Positions 47,614 through 58,693 of a stretch of DNA of 64,000 nucleotides are shown one piece after another. The notes below the pieces were generated by a model. That model had not been told where the DNA came from and did not search any database. It worked only from the letters and a program-made list of their open reading frames with translations. The position numbers and the translations under genes are program-made. Location: assembly GCA_963772675.1 (NCBI GenBank), contig CAVYYF010000010.1:1-64000 (forward strand). Direction: 5' to 3'. Each line of letters opens with the position of its first letter. Positions within the stretch are counted from its first letter, which is position 1. The stretch comes from JAKAGZ01 sp963772675. Lineage in GTDB: Bacteria; Bacteroidota; Ignavibacteria; Ignavibacteriales; Ignavibacteriaceae.

Positions 47614-49982
47614 CTATTTATTACCAACAACAAGATTGGTATTCTTTGAGCCTAAGGTTAAGAATATGATAATAATTAAATACATACTTAGTCCTGCAAA
47701 AAAACTTGCTGTAAACCCCCAAACCATTGAAAGAATAACGGCAATAACCGAACCCAGAACAGACATTATCCCGTTAACTCCGTACATCCACGGGATATAT
47801 TTTACTAAATTGTTTTGTTTTAAAATTTGTATCCCGGTAGGGAAAGGGATGCCAAGCAAAAAGCCGAACGGTAATAATAATATAAAACAAACAATTGCTC
47901 TGAGGGCCAGTCCATAAGCCAGTAATTCATTTAGAATTAATGGATGTATGACAAACAGGAGCACTCCTGACAATCACTATTAAGCCTGAAATATTTTTTA
48001 AACGTTTTATAACATTACTTGAATATATTTTCCCGCCGAAAAAGCTGCCAACTCCCATTCCAACCAGTAGAGAGCCAAGTAGAATAGATAAAGCAATAGT
48101 TGGTGAGCCAAGATAAAGAATGAATTTTTGGAATAGCGATATTTCCAAAATCATAAACCCAATACCAATATCGATGAAAACAAAAAGAGGAAGTAAGACC
48201 TTCTCTTTGCTCTTTGTCTTTTTTATTTCTTTTCGATTTCGACTTCGATTTTATCCTCATAAAAGGGATTATTACCGACAACACAGCAACCACAAATATT
48301 GCAATTAAAAGGTTTTCATAGTCATCAGGCACACCCTTACTCTACTTTATAAAAGAAAGGGCTGTCATCGCGAACAGGTGAAATATCAGAGCTATTCTTT
48401 GCTATAATCTCTTTAAGCGAACTACGTCCCTCTTTAAGATCATTTAACAGAACATTTTCAATTTCATTGTTCTCAGGGTTATTTAAATATGGGAAATATG
48501 TTACCCGGGGCAAACCAGGAGGTAATGATTTTACAACTTGTGCGATAGCTTTTATTTCATCAACTGTATAAGCAGATTTTTTAATTACAATAGTTGGCGC
48601 ATATTCGCTTCCCAAAATTATAAAATGATTGACTGCTTCCGAATTAGTAATCCCGTTTTCATTAAAAGCATATAAAGTAGTAATGATAAGTCTAACAAGT
48701 TCCCATCTGTTATGTACTGTAAAAATTAGCTGCCCGTTCGGAGTTAAAATTTTTAAATAATCCCTTATCGCTTCTACAGTTAAAAGGAAGTTTTCGTTAG
48801 ATGCAAGCCCGTCAATGTTTTGCAGTTGCTTGGTTGAAGGAAGAGCCAAAATAATGGTATTATAAAGTTTGCCGGAGCTTTTTATAAAATGACGACCTTC
48901 TGCTACTTTGATGTTAACATTTGGAAAATTTGTATAGATACCGCCGTTATAATTTCTATATTCTTTCACTATATCAACAAAATCCGGGTTAACCTCTACG
49001 CCTGTAATATTTTGTACTTCACTAAGGATTCCCGTAAGAATCTCTTTACCGCCTCCGGGCCCTATGACCAGCATATTTTTCTTTTCTTCCTTGGTTAAAA
49101 ATAGAAGCGGGATAGCCGTTGAAAAATGGAATAAAAGATTATTAAGAAGTTTGTCATGGTTCGCAATGTTCCCATTGAACCTGAACATTTGAGAACCAGC
49201 CGCGCCATCAATGAAAAGATCTTTGACAATATCTGAATTGTTATATTCAACAAGGTCGGATCTTCCGTTTATACTCCACCTGCTTTCGACTATGTCAGGT
49301 TTTATACTTGGATTATCATAGGTATAATAAATGTCTTTTTCGGAAAAATGACCAATCGGAATTTTCCCTAATAAATCCTTTTTCCCAAAAACTGCCAGCA
49401 AAATGGTTAAGCAGAAAAGAGCTAAGTACAGTAATGTTTGTTTTTTCTTTTTAACATTAGAATAATTAACGGATAAGAATAAATAAAACGAGAGCTAAAA
49501 ATAGAACAGTATTTGCGGCATTGAACAAATCAAAAATATAAGATTGATAAGATAGACCCTAATGCTGCACCAATAAGATCCGAAGCATAAATTTTAAAAC
49601 CGGCATTTGCATAATTTCTAAAAAACTCGGCATATACAATTCCGGCAAAAAAGAATGGAATAAAAAGGAAAAAGAAATAAACATAAGGATTGGTTATGGA
49701 TAGAAAAATTTCAAGTACAATAAAAAATATAAGTGAAATACCCGAAAGGAAGATGAACCAACCGAATATTTTGGAACTTTTGGCTGATTCTTCTTCCGGT
49801 TCTATTTTATAAAAGGAATAAATCCCACCGCTTCCCAAACCTAAAATGGCCAGTGACAAAATTATAAAAGCATAATTTTGAACAAATATTAAGGAGGAAA
49901 TTCTGGTGGATATTATTTCAAAGCAAATAACAACTGCCGAAACTACAAGAATATTCAGGTTTACAATTCTAGAGTTGTTCAT
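47614..49982 (-). CDS. Polytopic membrane protein with spermidine-synthase-like domain (several frameshifts)
   Basis: Fragments in order make one ~790-residue chain. N-terminal helices ('ISSLIFVQNYAFIILSLAILGLGSGGIYSF') are followed by a soluble Rossmann/SAM-like domain ('NMLVIGPGGGKEILTGILSEVQNITGVEVNPDFVDIVKEY', 'NTIILALPSTKQL'). C-terminal helices follow ('YLGSPTIALSILLGSLLVGMGVGSFFGGKIYS', 'LLPFGFLLGIPFPTGIQILKQ'). This is the architecture of fused MFS/spermidine-synthase-like proteins. Breaks lie near ~49532, ~49466, ~48338, ~48150 and ~47955. The motif set lacks proof of polyamine synthesis, and many such proteins have unknown substrates. The start overlaps the PpiC gene stop by 4 bases. 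Confidence 0.72.
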
Positions 49983-51756
49983 TTCTCTTTAGATGAGATT
50001 GCCTCAGATAAAGCATCTTCATATATTTTTACACTATACTTTTTCTTTAGCTTTGCATCAACTTCATCTGCGATTTTTTTCTTGTAATAATTTTTGAACT
50101 CTTCTTCTATTCTTTTACCTTTAACGTCGTCATAGGTAAGCTGCTTTTCCGGCTGGATCTTAAAACATTTAATAACAGCAAACTGTTTTCCTTTTGTAGA
50201 ATCATTATATTCAATCGGTCCGGCAGATTCGTTTAATTCCAATTTAAATGCCGCCTTTGCTAAGTAGTCTCCACCCGCGGTCCTATAAGCTTTAAGCGAA
50301 CCATCACGTTCACGAATAAACATCTTAACCAACCAGGCATCTTTGACCTTTTCAAACGGGGTTCCTTTTTTAATTTTATTTATATCTGCAGCGGCCTTTG
50401 CGCTATCTGAATAGACCCTTGCGTAAATGTACACCACTTTTAACTGATAAAATATTGAATCTTTATGATCTTCATAAAATTTATGCAATACTTCCGGTGT
50501 TGCTTTTGGTATACTTCCTATAATAACTGCCTGGTTATATAAATATAGGAGCCTGTCTGCTAAGATGGGGTCTTGCGTATTTGGATTTATTAATTTTTTA
50601 TCCAGACCAAGTTTTTTTGCAGCCATCACAACGCTGTTATCGTATATAGCATCTAAAATAAAATCTTTAATATTGACAGAGCTTAGCACAATATTGGGAT
50701 TCAAAATTACAACTTCTTCCAACAGCCGGAGATATTCTTTTAAATCAACTTTTTTACCATTATTGTATGAAAGTATCTCAAAATTATTACCATTCGAAAT
50801 TGCATTCCCAATAGTATTTTTATAAGCACCTGCATAAAAGCGAGCATCTTCGGAAGACCATTTCATTATTTGGTCTAATCCTTTTTGATTCCACTTTATT
50901 GAGTTTTTATCAATAAGTCCACGCCTAAAGTCATCGTACGCGTTATTATATTCCAGATAGTATCCCTTCTTAAGTTGTGATATTATTTCATCTTTTATTT
51001 TTTCAAAAGGTTCCAATTTTATTTTTTTAATATCCAATACCTTAACTATGTGAACCCCATCCATATACCCTACAACCCGGTGGATCCTTTCTGAAGTTTA
51101 AAAATGACATTTGCAACCGGGTCAACCATAGTTTCTGACCAGGTCACTTTCCTTTTAGCATTTAGCTTAAAATTTTTTAACGAATAAAGCTTTGCGAGAC
51201 TCTTTATATCATAATTCTTATTAAGACCGGTTTCTATTTTTAAAGCTATCGCTTTTAGCGAGTCAAGCTCCTCTTTTGTCGGATCTGCAGGCATAGGTAA
51301 TGTTATATCGTTACATATTATTTCCTTATCCATTTCTTTGTAAGCTTCAGCTGCCGTTTTTTCATTAGCATACTTATCCACAAAACTCTTATCATAGAAG
51401 GCGTTTATTAATTCATTATTAATAACACGACTTATTTCCCGCATTAAATCCTGATTTTTCTCTAATCCTCTATCAAAAAAATCAAATACTCTTAATCGAT
51501 CTCTTATCAGTCCATCTAATGCCTTTTTGTATGCTACTGATTTAATACGGAATCTATATCCATATTTCCAGTCCTTTACGTATTGTGTCAGATCCTTTGC
51601 AGTTACTAAATAATCCTTCCCGAGCTTTGCCACAACAGTATCATTTTTAGTAACGTTTGATTTATCCTGTGTACAGGCTGCAAATGAAAATAATAAAACA
51701 ATAATGAACAGGTACTTTTTTGATCCCATTTTTTGATTAACTCCATATCTAATCAT
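49979..51756 (-). CDS. PpiC/SurA-like peptidyl-prolyl isomerase lipoprotein (one frameshift)
   Basis: Likely start is the internal ATG at 51729 (MGSKKYLFIIVLLFSFAAC), which gives a clean lipoprotein signal with lipobox 'SFAAC'. An N-terminal SurA-like helical region is followed by parvulin-type segments. A break at ~51068 separates 'FKLQKGSTG' from 'VGYMDGVHIVKVLDIKKIKLEPFEKIKDEI', the typical end of a PpiC domain. A second parvulin-like domain follows ('VVYIYARVYSDSAKAAADINKIKKGTPF', 'AGPIEYNDSTKGKQFAVIKC'). Role: outer-membrane or secretion chaperone, perhaps for neighbouring exported proteins. Its stop overlaps the next gene's start. Confidence 0.72.
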
Positions 51757-51771
51757 ATTCTTCTATAAAAA

Positions 51772-51800
51772 TCAAAGCCCCAGCTTAACCGGGGCTTTGA
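51772..51800. terminator. Strong hairpin terminator
   Basis: A perfect 10-bp stem TCAAAGCCCC / GGGGCTTTGA with a 9-base loop lies ~31 nt past the beta-helix copy 2 stop. It separates that gene from the PpiC lipoprotein gene. Confidence 0.85.
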
Positions 51801-51830
51801 CACCAATAAGTTTATGGAAACACTAATGAA

Positions 51831-53595
51831 TTATTTCATCAGTACCATCTTCTTCGATAATATATTATTTCCGGTTTTTAGCTGGTAGATATAAATACCG
51901 CTTGCTAATCCGGATGCATCGAATTGAACATTATATGTATTTGCAGATTTAACTCCGTTAACTAACGTTGCTACTTCCTGACCAAGTGCATTGTATACTT
52001 TTAATGTAACAAAACTGCTTTTAGGAATTGTGTAGCTTATTACTGTAGTCGGGTTAAATGGATTCGGATAATTTTGCTGCAATTGGAATTTCTGAGGAAG
52101 ATTCGTTTCAGTTTCAACAGCAGTACCTACATCAAGCACATTTTCAATATTTGCGTATTCGGTACTTGCCTGAGCTTTCCACGATGCATATTCAGTTGGG
52201 AACCAGTTCAGATCTCCAAGCGGGAAGCCGCCAAGACCTGCTGCCTTCAAATCAGTATCTGTATAAGAAAGATCAATAGGAATAGGCCAATCAGCAAAAA
52301 CGAAATTTGAAGCTTCCGGATTACTCGCTTGACGCCAGGAATCCAGTGGAGCTCCGTAGCTTGTGTCAACACATGCTAATGCATAGGCTTTTAATGTTGC
52401 AAGCTGAGTTGTAAACAAAACATCCGTATTCGCAAAAGTAGGTAACTGACCTGTGATCCATCCTTCATTTGTAAGGAGAGGATAAGTTGCATTATCATTA
52501 AATAGGGCTTCAGTTCTTGAGTTCATCGTGATCATCTGGGAAACCCAATCTGTCTTACCATCTACTGAATTAGTATTTAATGTTGAAGCGATATCAGAAA
52601 GAGATGGATCCCAATAAGCTAAGTTATTGCCAGCATAAAAGTTTTTACCGTTTGCATTGAAAGTTGAATCAACACGTAGATTAACAAGCCCCATTGGCAG
52701 GCCATCCGGATCAACTTCACCGACATCAACAGTAAAAAGGATAGAACTATAGCCTTGTAACTGGCAATTTACAAAGATATTATTTGTGACACTCATATTC
52801 GTCTGATCACCGTTATTCATAATAACATAACCTGCGCAATCAATAAAGTCATTGTGATTGAAGATTACTCTGTTAACCGCAACCCCAGGCCTGAATTTGT
52901 ACAAAGTACCCTGAATATTCACGTGTGTACAGTTTTCAACCATAAGAGTATCCTCTTTAGCAACACCACTGCCATTGAAGTCAGTAACACCACCATTTCG
53001 ACGGCAGGAATGACCGGACAAATTTACCATGTAATCGTTTGTAAAAAATATTCTTGAGTCAGCAGGCGGTCCTCCAACCCATACCCACCAGGTATGCTCC
53101 ATAATGCAGTTATCTACTTGAAGTCTCATACCTGCTCCACCAAAACCAAAGAAGGCCCATCCTCCGTTGTTGCCATCAATATTACCTATTTCAAGATCGA
53201 TGTTTTTAATAAGCAGGTCTTTATTGACGGTCATACCTCCATATGTGGTAGCTGCCTGTCTCTGAATCACCGGAAATAACCGGCGGTGCAGTACCTTGGT
53301 TTGTTTTCAAAGAAGTTTGCGTTGGCCCCATAATAATAGTTCTATGGTCTGTGGAAGTTGCAGGATTTTGTGCGCACGAGTAAATTCCGAAGTTCTGTAG
53401 CATATACACGCGGCCTGCGGGAGCCAAACTATCTGAAGCCATGAGAAGATACAGAGTATTTGCACTACCAAACTCAATATCATCTTTTACTACTAGAGTA
53501 TCGCCGCTTTGGCTCGAGACATACTGCATATCCTGAGCAAACGCCGACGATACAAGAAGAAAAATCATAGCGAAAAGTAACTTTATACTTTTCAT
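51831..53595 (-). CDS. T9SS beta-helix protein, copy 2 (one frameshift)
   Basis: ATG 53595 starts the signal peptide MKSIKLLFAMIFLLVSSAFAQ. The frame breaks at ~53265 ('PPVISGDSET' then 'AATTYGGMTVNKDLLIKNIDLEIG'). The parallel-beta-helix/DUF4957-DUF5123-like body includes 'NNGDQTNMSVTNNIFVNCQLQGY' and 'DWPIPIDLSYTDTDLKAAGLGGFPLGDLNWFP'. The end 'LQQNYPNPFNPTTVISYTIP...YIYQLKTGNNILSKKMVLMK' is the T9SS sorting domain. The paralogue at 43673-45451 is far more damaged. Surface-exposed polysaccharide-associated protein; catalytic activity not evident. Confidence 0.8.
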
Positions 53596-53705
53596 TTAGA
53601 CCTCCTGAAATTAGTTGTTGTTAGATTTTGTGAATTACTCACGATTTTTGTCTTATAAATTTCGACACCTCCTTTTTTAGACGTCATTATATTAAAAATA
53701 AACCA

Positions 53706-56700
53706 TTAAAAAGAATATCTCAAATTCATCGCGAATACTGACGGAGAATATAAAACTGAGATTAAGTTTTTAGTTATTGGAGCATCCGGACTTATTCTGT
53801 AATTACGATACGTCTTTATTCCATTGTGAAAAATATTTACTCCATTAAGAGATACGCTCAATCCATCAATAGGCAACTCTTGTTTAATCAAAAAATCCCA
53901 TCTATAAATGTTGCCGGTAAAGGCAGCCTCTTCAGGCCTTGTACCTATACTATTTATTACATTACCGGTCATACTAAATGATATACGAGCGTGGAAGCCT
54001 TTATAGTCAGCACCAAGCGCGACGTTTACCACATCGTTTGCCTGCTGAATTAATCTTCCGTCATAACTTGAGCTTTCCGTAGTGTATATATTATAAGGAC
54101 GATGGGTAATTGGATTAATTGCCTGAGTTTTAGTAGGTGTAAGAACTGTGTAAGACGTATTTGATCCTGATTTAGTATAGTTTATATCTAAAACCAGAGA
54201 GCTAAGCAGCCCGGGCAAATACCAGAAATTTGTCTGCCAATCAATTTCAACACCTCTTATGTAGCCGTCGTTCGGATTGTTTAAAGAGATCCCTATAGTT
54301 TGATCGTTTGGCACAGTAAAAAGAAAGTGCTGAGCCATAAATGTCGAGTCGGGAATATAGGTGCTAGCAGCATATTGATCACGATTCACATAGTAAATCG
54401 AAGTATTATACATTTCATCTTTTATTATTTTGTAGAATACATTTACTGTAAAGAGACCTATTGAATTATTGTGAAAGGATGCAATGATATCAAAGTTTTG
54501 TGCTGTTAGAAGGTTTTAGCAAAGGATTGCCTAGTTCAAAGTTGCCCTTGTAAAAAGCAACTTTAGGAATAATTGCTGAATAATCCGGGCGGGAAATACC
54601 TGTTGTATAGGCAAGTCTAAGATCCGACCAATCATTAAATTCATATCTAAGCTGCACATCAGGGAATAAGTTGTTATCCGTTCGGTCCACGTTGAAGGCA
54701 CTATAGGGTACCGTGTAATATGGGTTAGCAGGATTAGTGGAGTCGTTAACCACAATTGACCCGCCTTCAGTACTGGCACAGTCGCCAAAAACAGTATGAG
54801 TAACATAAGTAAACTGGGCATGGTAAATCATATTATAACTTTCGAAGCGAGCACCGCCCAGTAAAGTCATCTTTGTACCAATATTAAAAGTGCCCATTAA
54901 ATAAGCCGCTGAAAATTGTTCTGCACCGTTCCAATCATTTTTATAGCTATCAGCGTACTGTATGGGGACAGCCCAATCTTGCTCTGATAATTTCAGCCAG
55001 GTATCATATTTATTCCGATCTAATGAATACTTAAAACCGCCATTAGTAAAATTATATAAATCACTTAGATAATATTGTCCTCTACTAAAATTATCCATAA
55101 CATATGAAAATTTCAACGGATTACCGGCACTAACCCCAAGGTACTTATTTGCTTCCGGATTTCTATACAAATCGTCAACGCTATGGGCAAAAAACTCATC
55201 AACATTATTAATACGTGTCGTTCTTATATACTTACCGCCGGCTTTAAATGTGGCAGTGATATCTTTAGAAAAGCTAACCGGCGCCGTCACATCGAGGGAT
55301 CCATTATATAAATGCTGTTTAAACTGACGGGCAATACTTTGAGTCCACCCTCCTATCGTTGCGTTATTAAAAAAATCTGTCTGGCTAAGATTGTTAAATA
55401 CTCCAAGGGAATTATTAAGTGACATATTCTCTTGCTGAGAAAGGCCAGTATAAGTTATCCGTTGGCCTGAAGCATCTACACCAAAGGGATTAGTAGTTCC
55501 GGTTTGATTATAAAACTCACTCCACGCAGCACCATAAAGGCCAGGCGAATATGCGTAACGTGTATATTGTTGTGTGAAAGAATGAGACAAACTAGCTTCT
55601 ACTTTGATATCACCAAAGGTATTTTCTAACTGAAGTGCATTAATCCATAGGTCCTTTCCATATAAACTACGATCCGGGGTATAGATTGCTGAAGTATTAT
55701 TAAAGTTAAGTAACATATAATTGTTCAGTTGATCTGTTACATTCCCGGCATAAGTATTTTGCAAAACTATTTTACCATTCGGAAGGCGATAATCCAATAT
55801 AAGACTCCCGCCGTTGTTTTTGTCGATATTGGCATCGTACTCATATTGGGCAGCGGTAGTGTAGTAGGTACCCTGACCAAATGTTCTATCGCCTTGTGAG
55901 AGGAGAGTTGGTGAGATCGCAGCACGTTGATTACCGCCATCAGAACGGTCCAAATTTCCCTGCACAAAAACACCAAGTTTATCATCGAGGAAACGGTTAC
56001 TCACGCTTGCCCAGAACTTATAATTATTACCAATATGATCCGTTGAATTGTAACTCCCTGAAGCGAGCGCGTCAAAATGAAAACCCGTTGGGGCTTCCCT
56101 CAATCTTAAATTAACCACGCCCCCTAGTGCATTGGCATCCATATCCGGCGTAATAGCTTTTATAACTTCGATACCGGAGAGTAAATTCGATGATATAAAG
56201 CCAAGGCCTGTTGAACGGTTGTTCATATCGGTTGAAGGTAATTCAATGCCATTTAAAAGTATTTGATTTAATTTAGCCTGAACACCGCGAATAACTACCT
56301 GGTCACCGTTCATTAGAGAAACTCCAGGCAGTCGGCTGAGTGCTGTTGCGGCGTTATCATCCGGCAATTGGTGAATTTTTTCGGCAGAAACTACGTTTAT
56401 AATAGTATTGGATGTGAGCTGCTGGTTTATTGCCTGCCTTTGCCCTGAAGCCTGAGCAGTTACAACAACTTCTTTGCTTTCAACCGATTTACCGAGAAGA
56501 GAAAAGTTTTGTTCTAATGTTCTGTCCGCTGTAACTTCAACTTGAACAGAGTCTGAGTTGTAGCCAATGTAGCTGACTATCAAAGTATATTTTCCAACTG
56601 GGATAGAGCGAATGGAAAATTCTCCATCCAGATTAGTAGCAGCGCCAAAGCTTGTACCTTCTATAATAACATTTGCACCTGGTAAAGCCGCTTCGCTGGT

Positions 56701-56826
56701 TTTGTCAACAACACGGCCACTGATTGCACCCGACTGGGCAAATGCAGAAGTTGTAATTAATAATGATAGAATTAAAAAAAAGGCAAATGGGAATTTCTTC
56801 CCTAAGTGGTAGAGGTCAACAGTCAT
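53706..56826 (-). CDS. TonB-dependent receptor (frameshift near C-terminal third)
   Basis: Signal peptide, CarboxypepD-regulatory domain ('GAISGRVVDKTSEAALPGANVIIEG'), plug ('NAATALSRLPGVSLMNGDQVVIRGVQAKLNQILLNGI', 'PDMDANALGGVVNLRLREAP') and barrel. The plug wording resembles Xanthomonas/Caulobacter-type TonB receptors for oligosaccharides. The frame is lost at ~54490 after 'ELGNPLLKPSNS' and resumes, ending 'SVFAMNLRYSF' at 53706, typical for the last barrel strand. Total ~1040 residues. No SusD partner. A LacI-type operator 170 nt upstream suggests xylose/xylo-oligosaccharide control. Confidence 0.85.
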
Positions 56827-57302
56827 ATATTCCTCCTTGAATATGTTAGGTTTTTCGCTTGAGGATATTTTTTTATTATTTTTTTTGAGTCTAAATTTTC
56901 GCTCTATTTGTTGAAAATAATTCTTCCCCTCTTCATCGAGATCTGTTTTTTTGCATCGCCCATCGTTTTTTGTTCAAAATAGATTTGATCATATTTGAAT
57001 CGATTCAACTTCATAAAAAAAAATGTAAAAGGCAAGTGAAAAAATATAAATTCTTACTTATTTCTTTAGTTTACAAAAACGTGAAAACTTAATATAATCT
57101 CAAAATAATTTGATTTTAACTCAATAACAAGTTTTTTTAAGAGATACCACCGAATAAATTATTTTTCTGATTGGAGTATTATTTCGTAACCATTAAATTT
57201 ATTTGTTTATGAAAGTAAACCTATTCATAGATATCTAATCCTGGGCAAATGATAAAGATTTTTAGGATTGGAAAATTTGCCCCGCGGATAAATCTAATAA
57301 AT
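56827..57302. other. Regulatory intergenic region between TonB receptor and lacI
   Basis: 476 nt without an ORF I can support. It holds the perfect operator palindrome at 56995-57008 and AT-rich promoter sequence for the leftward TonB receptor. Confidence 0.5.
56995..57008. promoter_or_regulatory. LacI-type operator, perfect 14-bp palindrome
   Basis: TTGAATCGATTCAA is its own reverse complement with a central CG, as in LacI-family operators. It sits ~170 nt upstream of the TonB receptor start. Variants lie at 58381-58394 (12/14) and 60355-60368 (13/14). Confidence 0.6.
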
Positions 57303-58337
57303 TTAATTGTTATTTAAAACTCTGGATGATTCTCTCACTACAAATTCTGTTTCAAGAAACACCTTTTCAATAGGCAAAAGTTTTGAGGACTCTATATTTC
57401 TAATTAGTATTTCAGCAGCTTTTCTTCCGATCTCTTGTTGAGGAGCTCTTATGGTAGTCAAAGGAATTGGGTAGACCTGTGCATAATAAATATCATCGTT
57501 ACCAATAATTGATATTTCCTCGGGAATTTTTATCCCTAATTCTTTCAACGCCATCATTACGCACAAGGCTTGCTGATCATTAAAACATACAATAGCAGTT
57601 GGAAAATCTTTGCGATCTTTATGACGAAAATATTCCAGAGTTTTTGATAAACTCTCTTCATTGTTCGAGCCTATTGGAACTATCATATCCTTATCAAAGA
57701 CTAAAGTACTTTCACTAAACGCATGCCGAAAGCCTTCGATTCTTTCCTGAGTATGTGATGATTGAGGAGGTCCGGAAAAGTGAACAATCTTTGTGTGCCC
57801 GTTTTTGATTAAGTATTTAACTGCTTTTTTAATGGCTTTCTGGTTATCTATTGCAACAACATTTGCCTGAATTCCTTTGACATCTTCGAGCAAAACAAAT
57901 GGATAATTGATCATTTTTAATCTGAAGAGATGCTCTATTTCGGCTGAACCTTCAACTATTGGGGCAATGATTGTTCCTCTGATATCCTTTGTAGAGAAAA
58001 GGTTTGAGAATTTTTTTTCGCTGGAGTGATCATTTTCGGAGCTAGTTACTATTACAGAATAGCCTTTACTATTTGCATATTCTTTAGCCCCTGTTGCAAT
58101 TGAAGTATAAAAAGGATAATTCAAATCCTTAATAATTATTCCGATGCTTTTATTTTGGTTGTTGTTTTTTAGATCCCTTGCTACACCCTTGGGGCGAAAG
58201 TTGAGCTCCTTCATTATTTCAAGGATGTGATCTCTTGTTGATTGCTTAACAGTGTTTTTTGCATTTATTACGGCGGATACTGTTCCCTTCGATACCTTGG
58301 CACGTTTAGCAACATCTTCAATGGTTATTTTTTTCAT
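57303..58337 (-). CDS. LacI-family transcriptional regulator
   Basis: 344 residues. The N-terminal HTH is 'TIEDVAKRAKVSKGTVSAVINAKNTVKQSTRDHILEIMKELNF', with the hinge near 50-60. The periplasmic-binding-like effector domain runs to the end ('SIGIIIKDLNYPFYTSIATGAKEYA', 'PTAIVCFNDQQALCVMMALKELGIKIPEEISIIGNDDI'). Divergent from xylB and next to a TonB receptor; operator-like palindromes lie before both and before xylA. Likely a xylose or xylo-oligosaccharide-responsive repressor. Ligand inferred. Confidence 0.9.
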   Translation of the reverse strand: MKKITIEDVAKRAKVSKGTVSAVINAKNTVKQSTRDHILEIMKELNFRPKGVARDLKNNNQNKSIGIIIKDLNYPFYTSIATGAKEYANSKGYSVIVTSSENDHSSEKKFSNLFSTKDIRGTIIAPIVEGSAEIEHLFRLKMINYPFVLLEDVKGIQANVVAIDNQKAIKKAVKYLIKNGHTKIVHFSGPPQSSHTQERIEGFRHAFSESTLVFDKDMIVPIGSNNEESLSKTLEYFRHKDRKDFPTAIVCFNDQQALCVMMALKELGIKIPEEISIIGNDDIYYAQVYPIPLTTIRAPQQEIGRKAAEILIRNIESSKLLPIEKVFLETEFVVRESSRVLNNN

Positions 58338-58693
58338 TTATTTCTCTAATGTACCGTTAAATTTTATTCAATTAAAACGGTTTAATCTATTCAAACATTA
58401 AAACTAATACCGGGATATGGCAAAGTCAACAATTATTATATGTTATTTAGGAGAAGTTAATTTCTAAGCTACTCTTACATCAAACATATATTAACATATA
58501 TTAAGGGCAATTCTGCATCCAGGTTATAATCATGGAATAAAAAGTTTTTTTAAAAAATAATTTGCTATTCAATTTTATGAAATCATCAGATTATTTTTTT
58601 GTGAGTTCTAATTCTTGAGCAAAAAATATTAAATTGCATAAGTCATATTTTAAAATTTGAAATGTCACTGATAAATTTTATAGAGAAAAGTTT
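58338..58693. other. Divergent lacI-xylB promoter region
   Basis: 356 nt, AT-rich, no ORF. It contains an operator-like site at 58381-58394 and a near-palindrome TTAAAACGGTTTAA at 58372-58385 just before the lacI start, suggesting autoregulation. Confidence 0.5.
58381..58394. promoter_or_regulatory. LacI-type operator variant near lacI start
   Basis: TTTAATCTATTCAA matches TTGAATCGATTCAA at 12 of 14 positions. It lies 44 nt before the lacI ATG. Confidence 0.4.
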
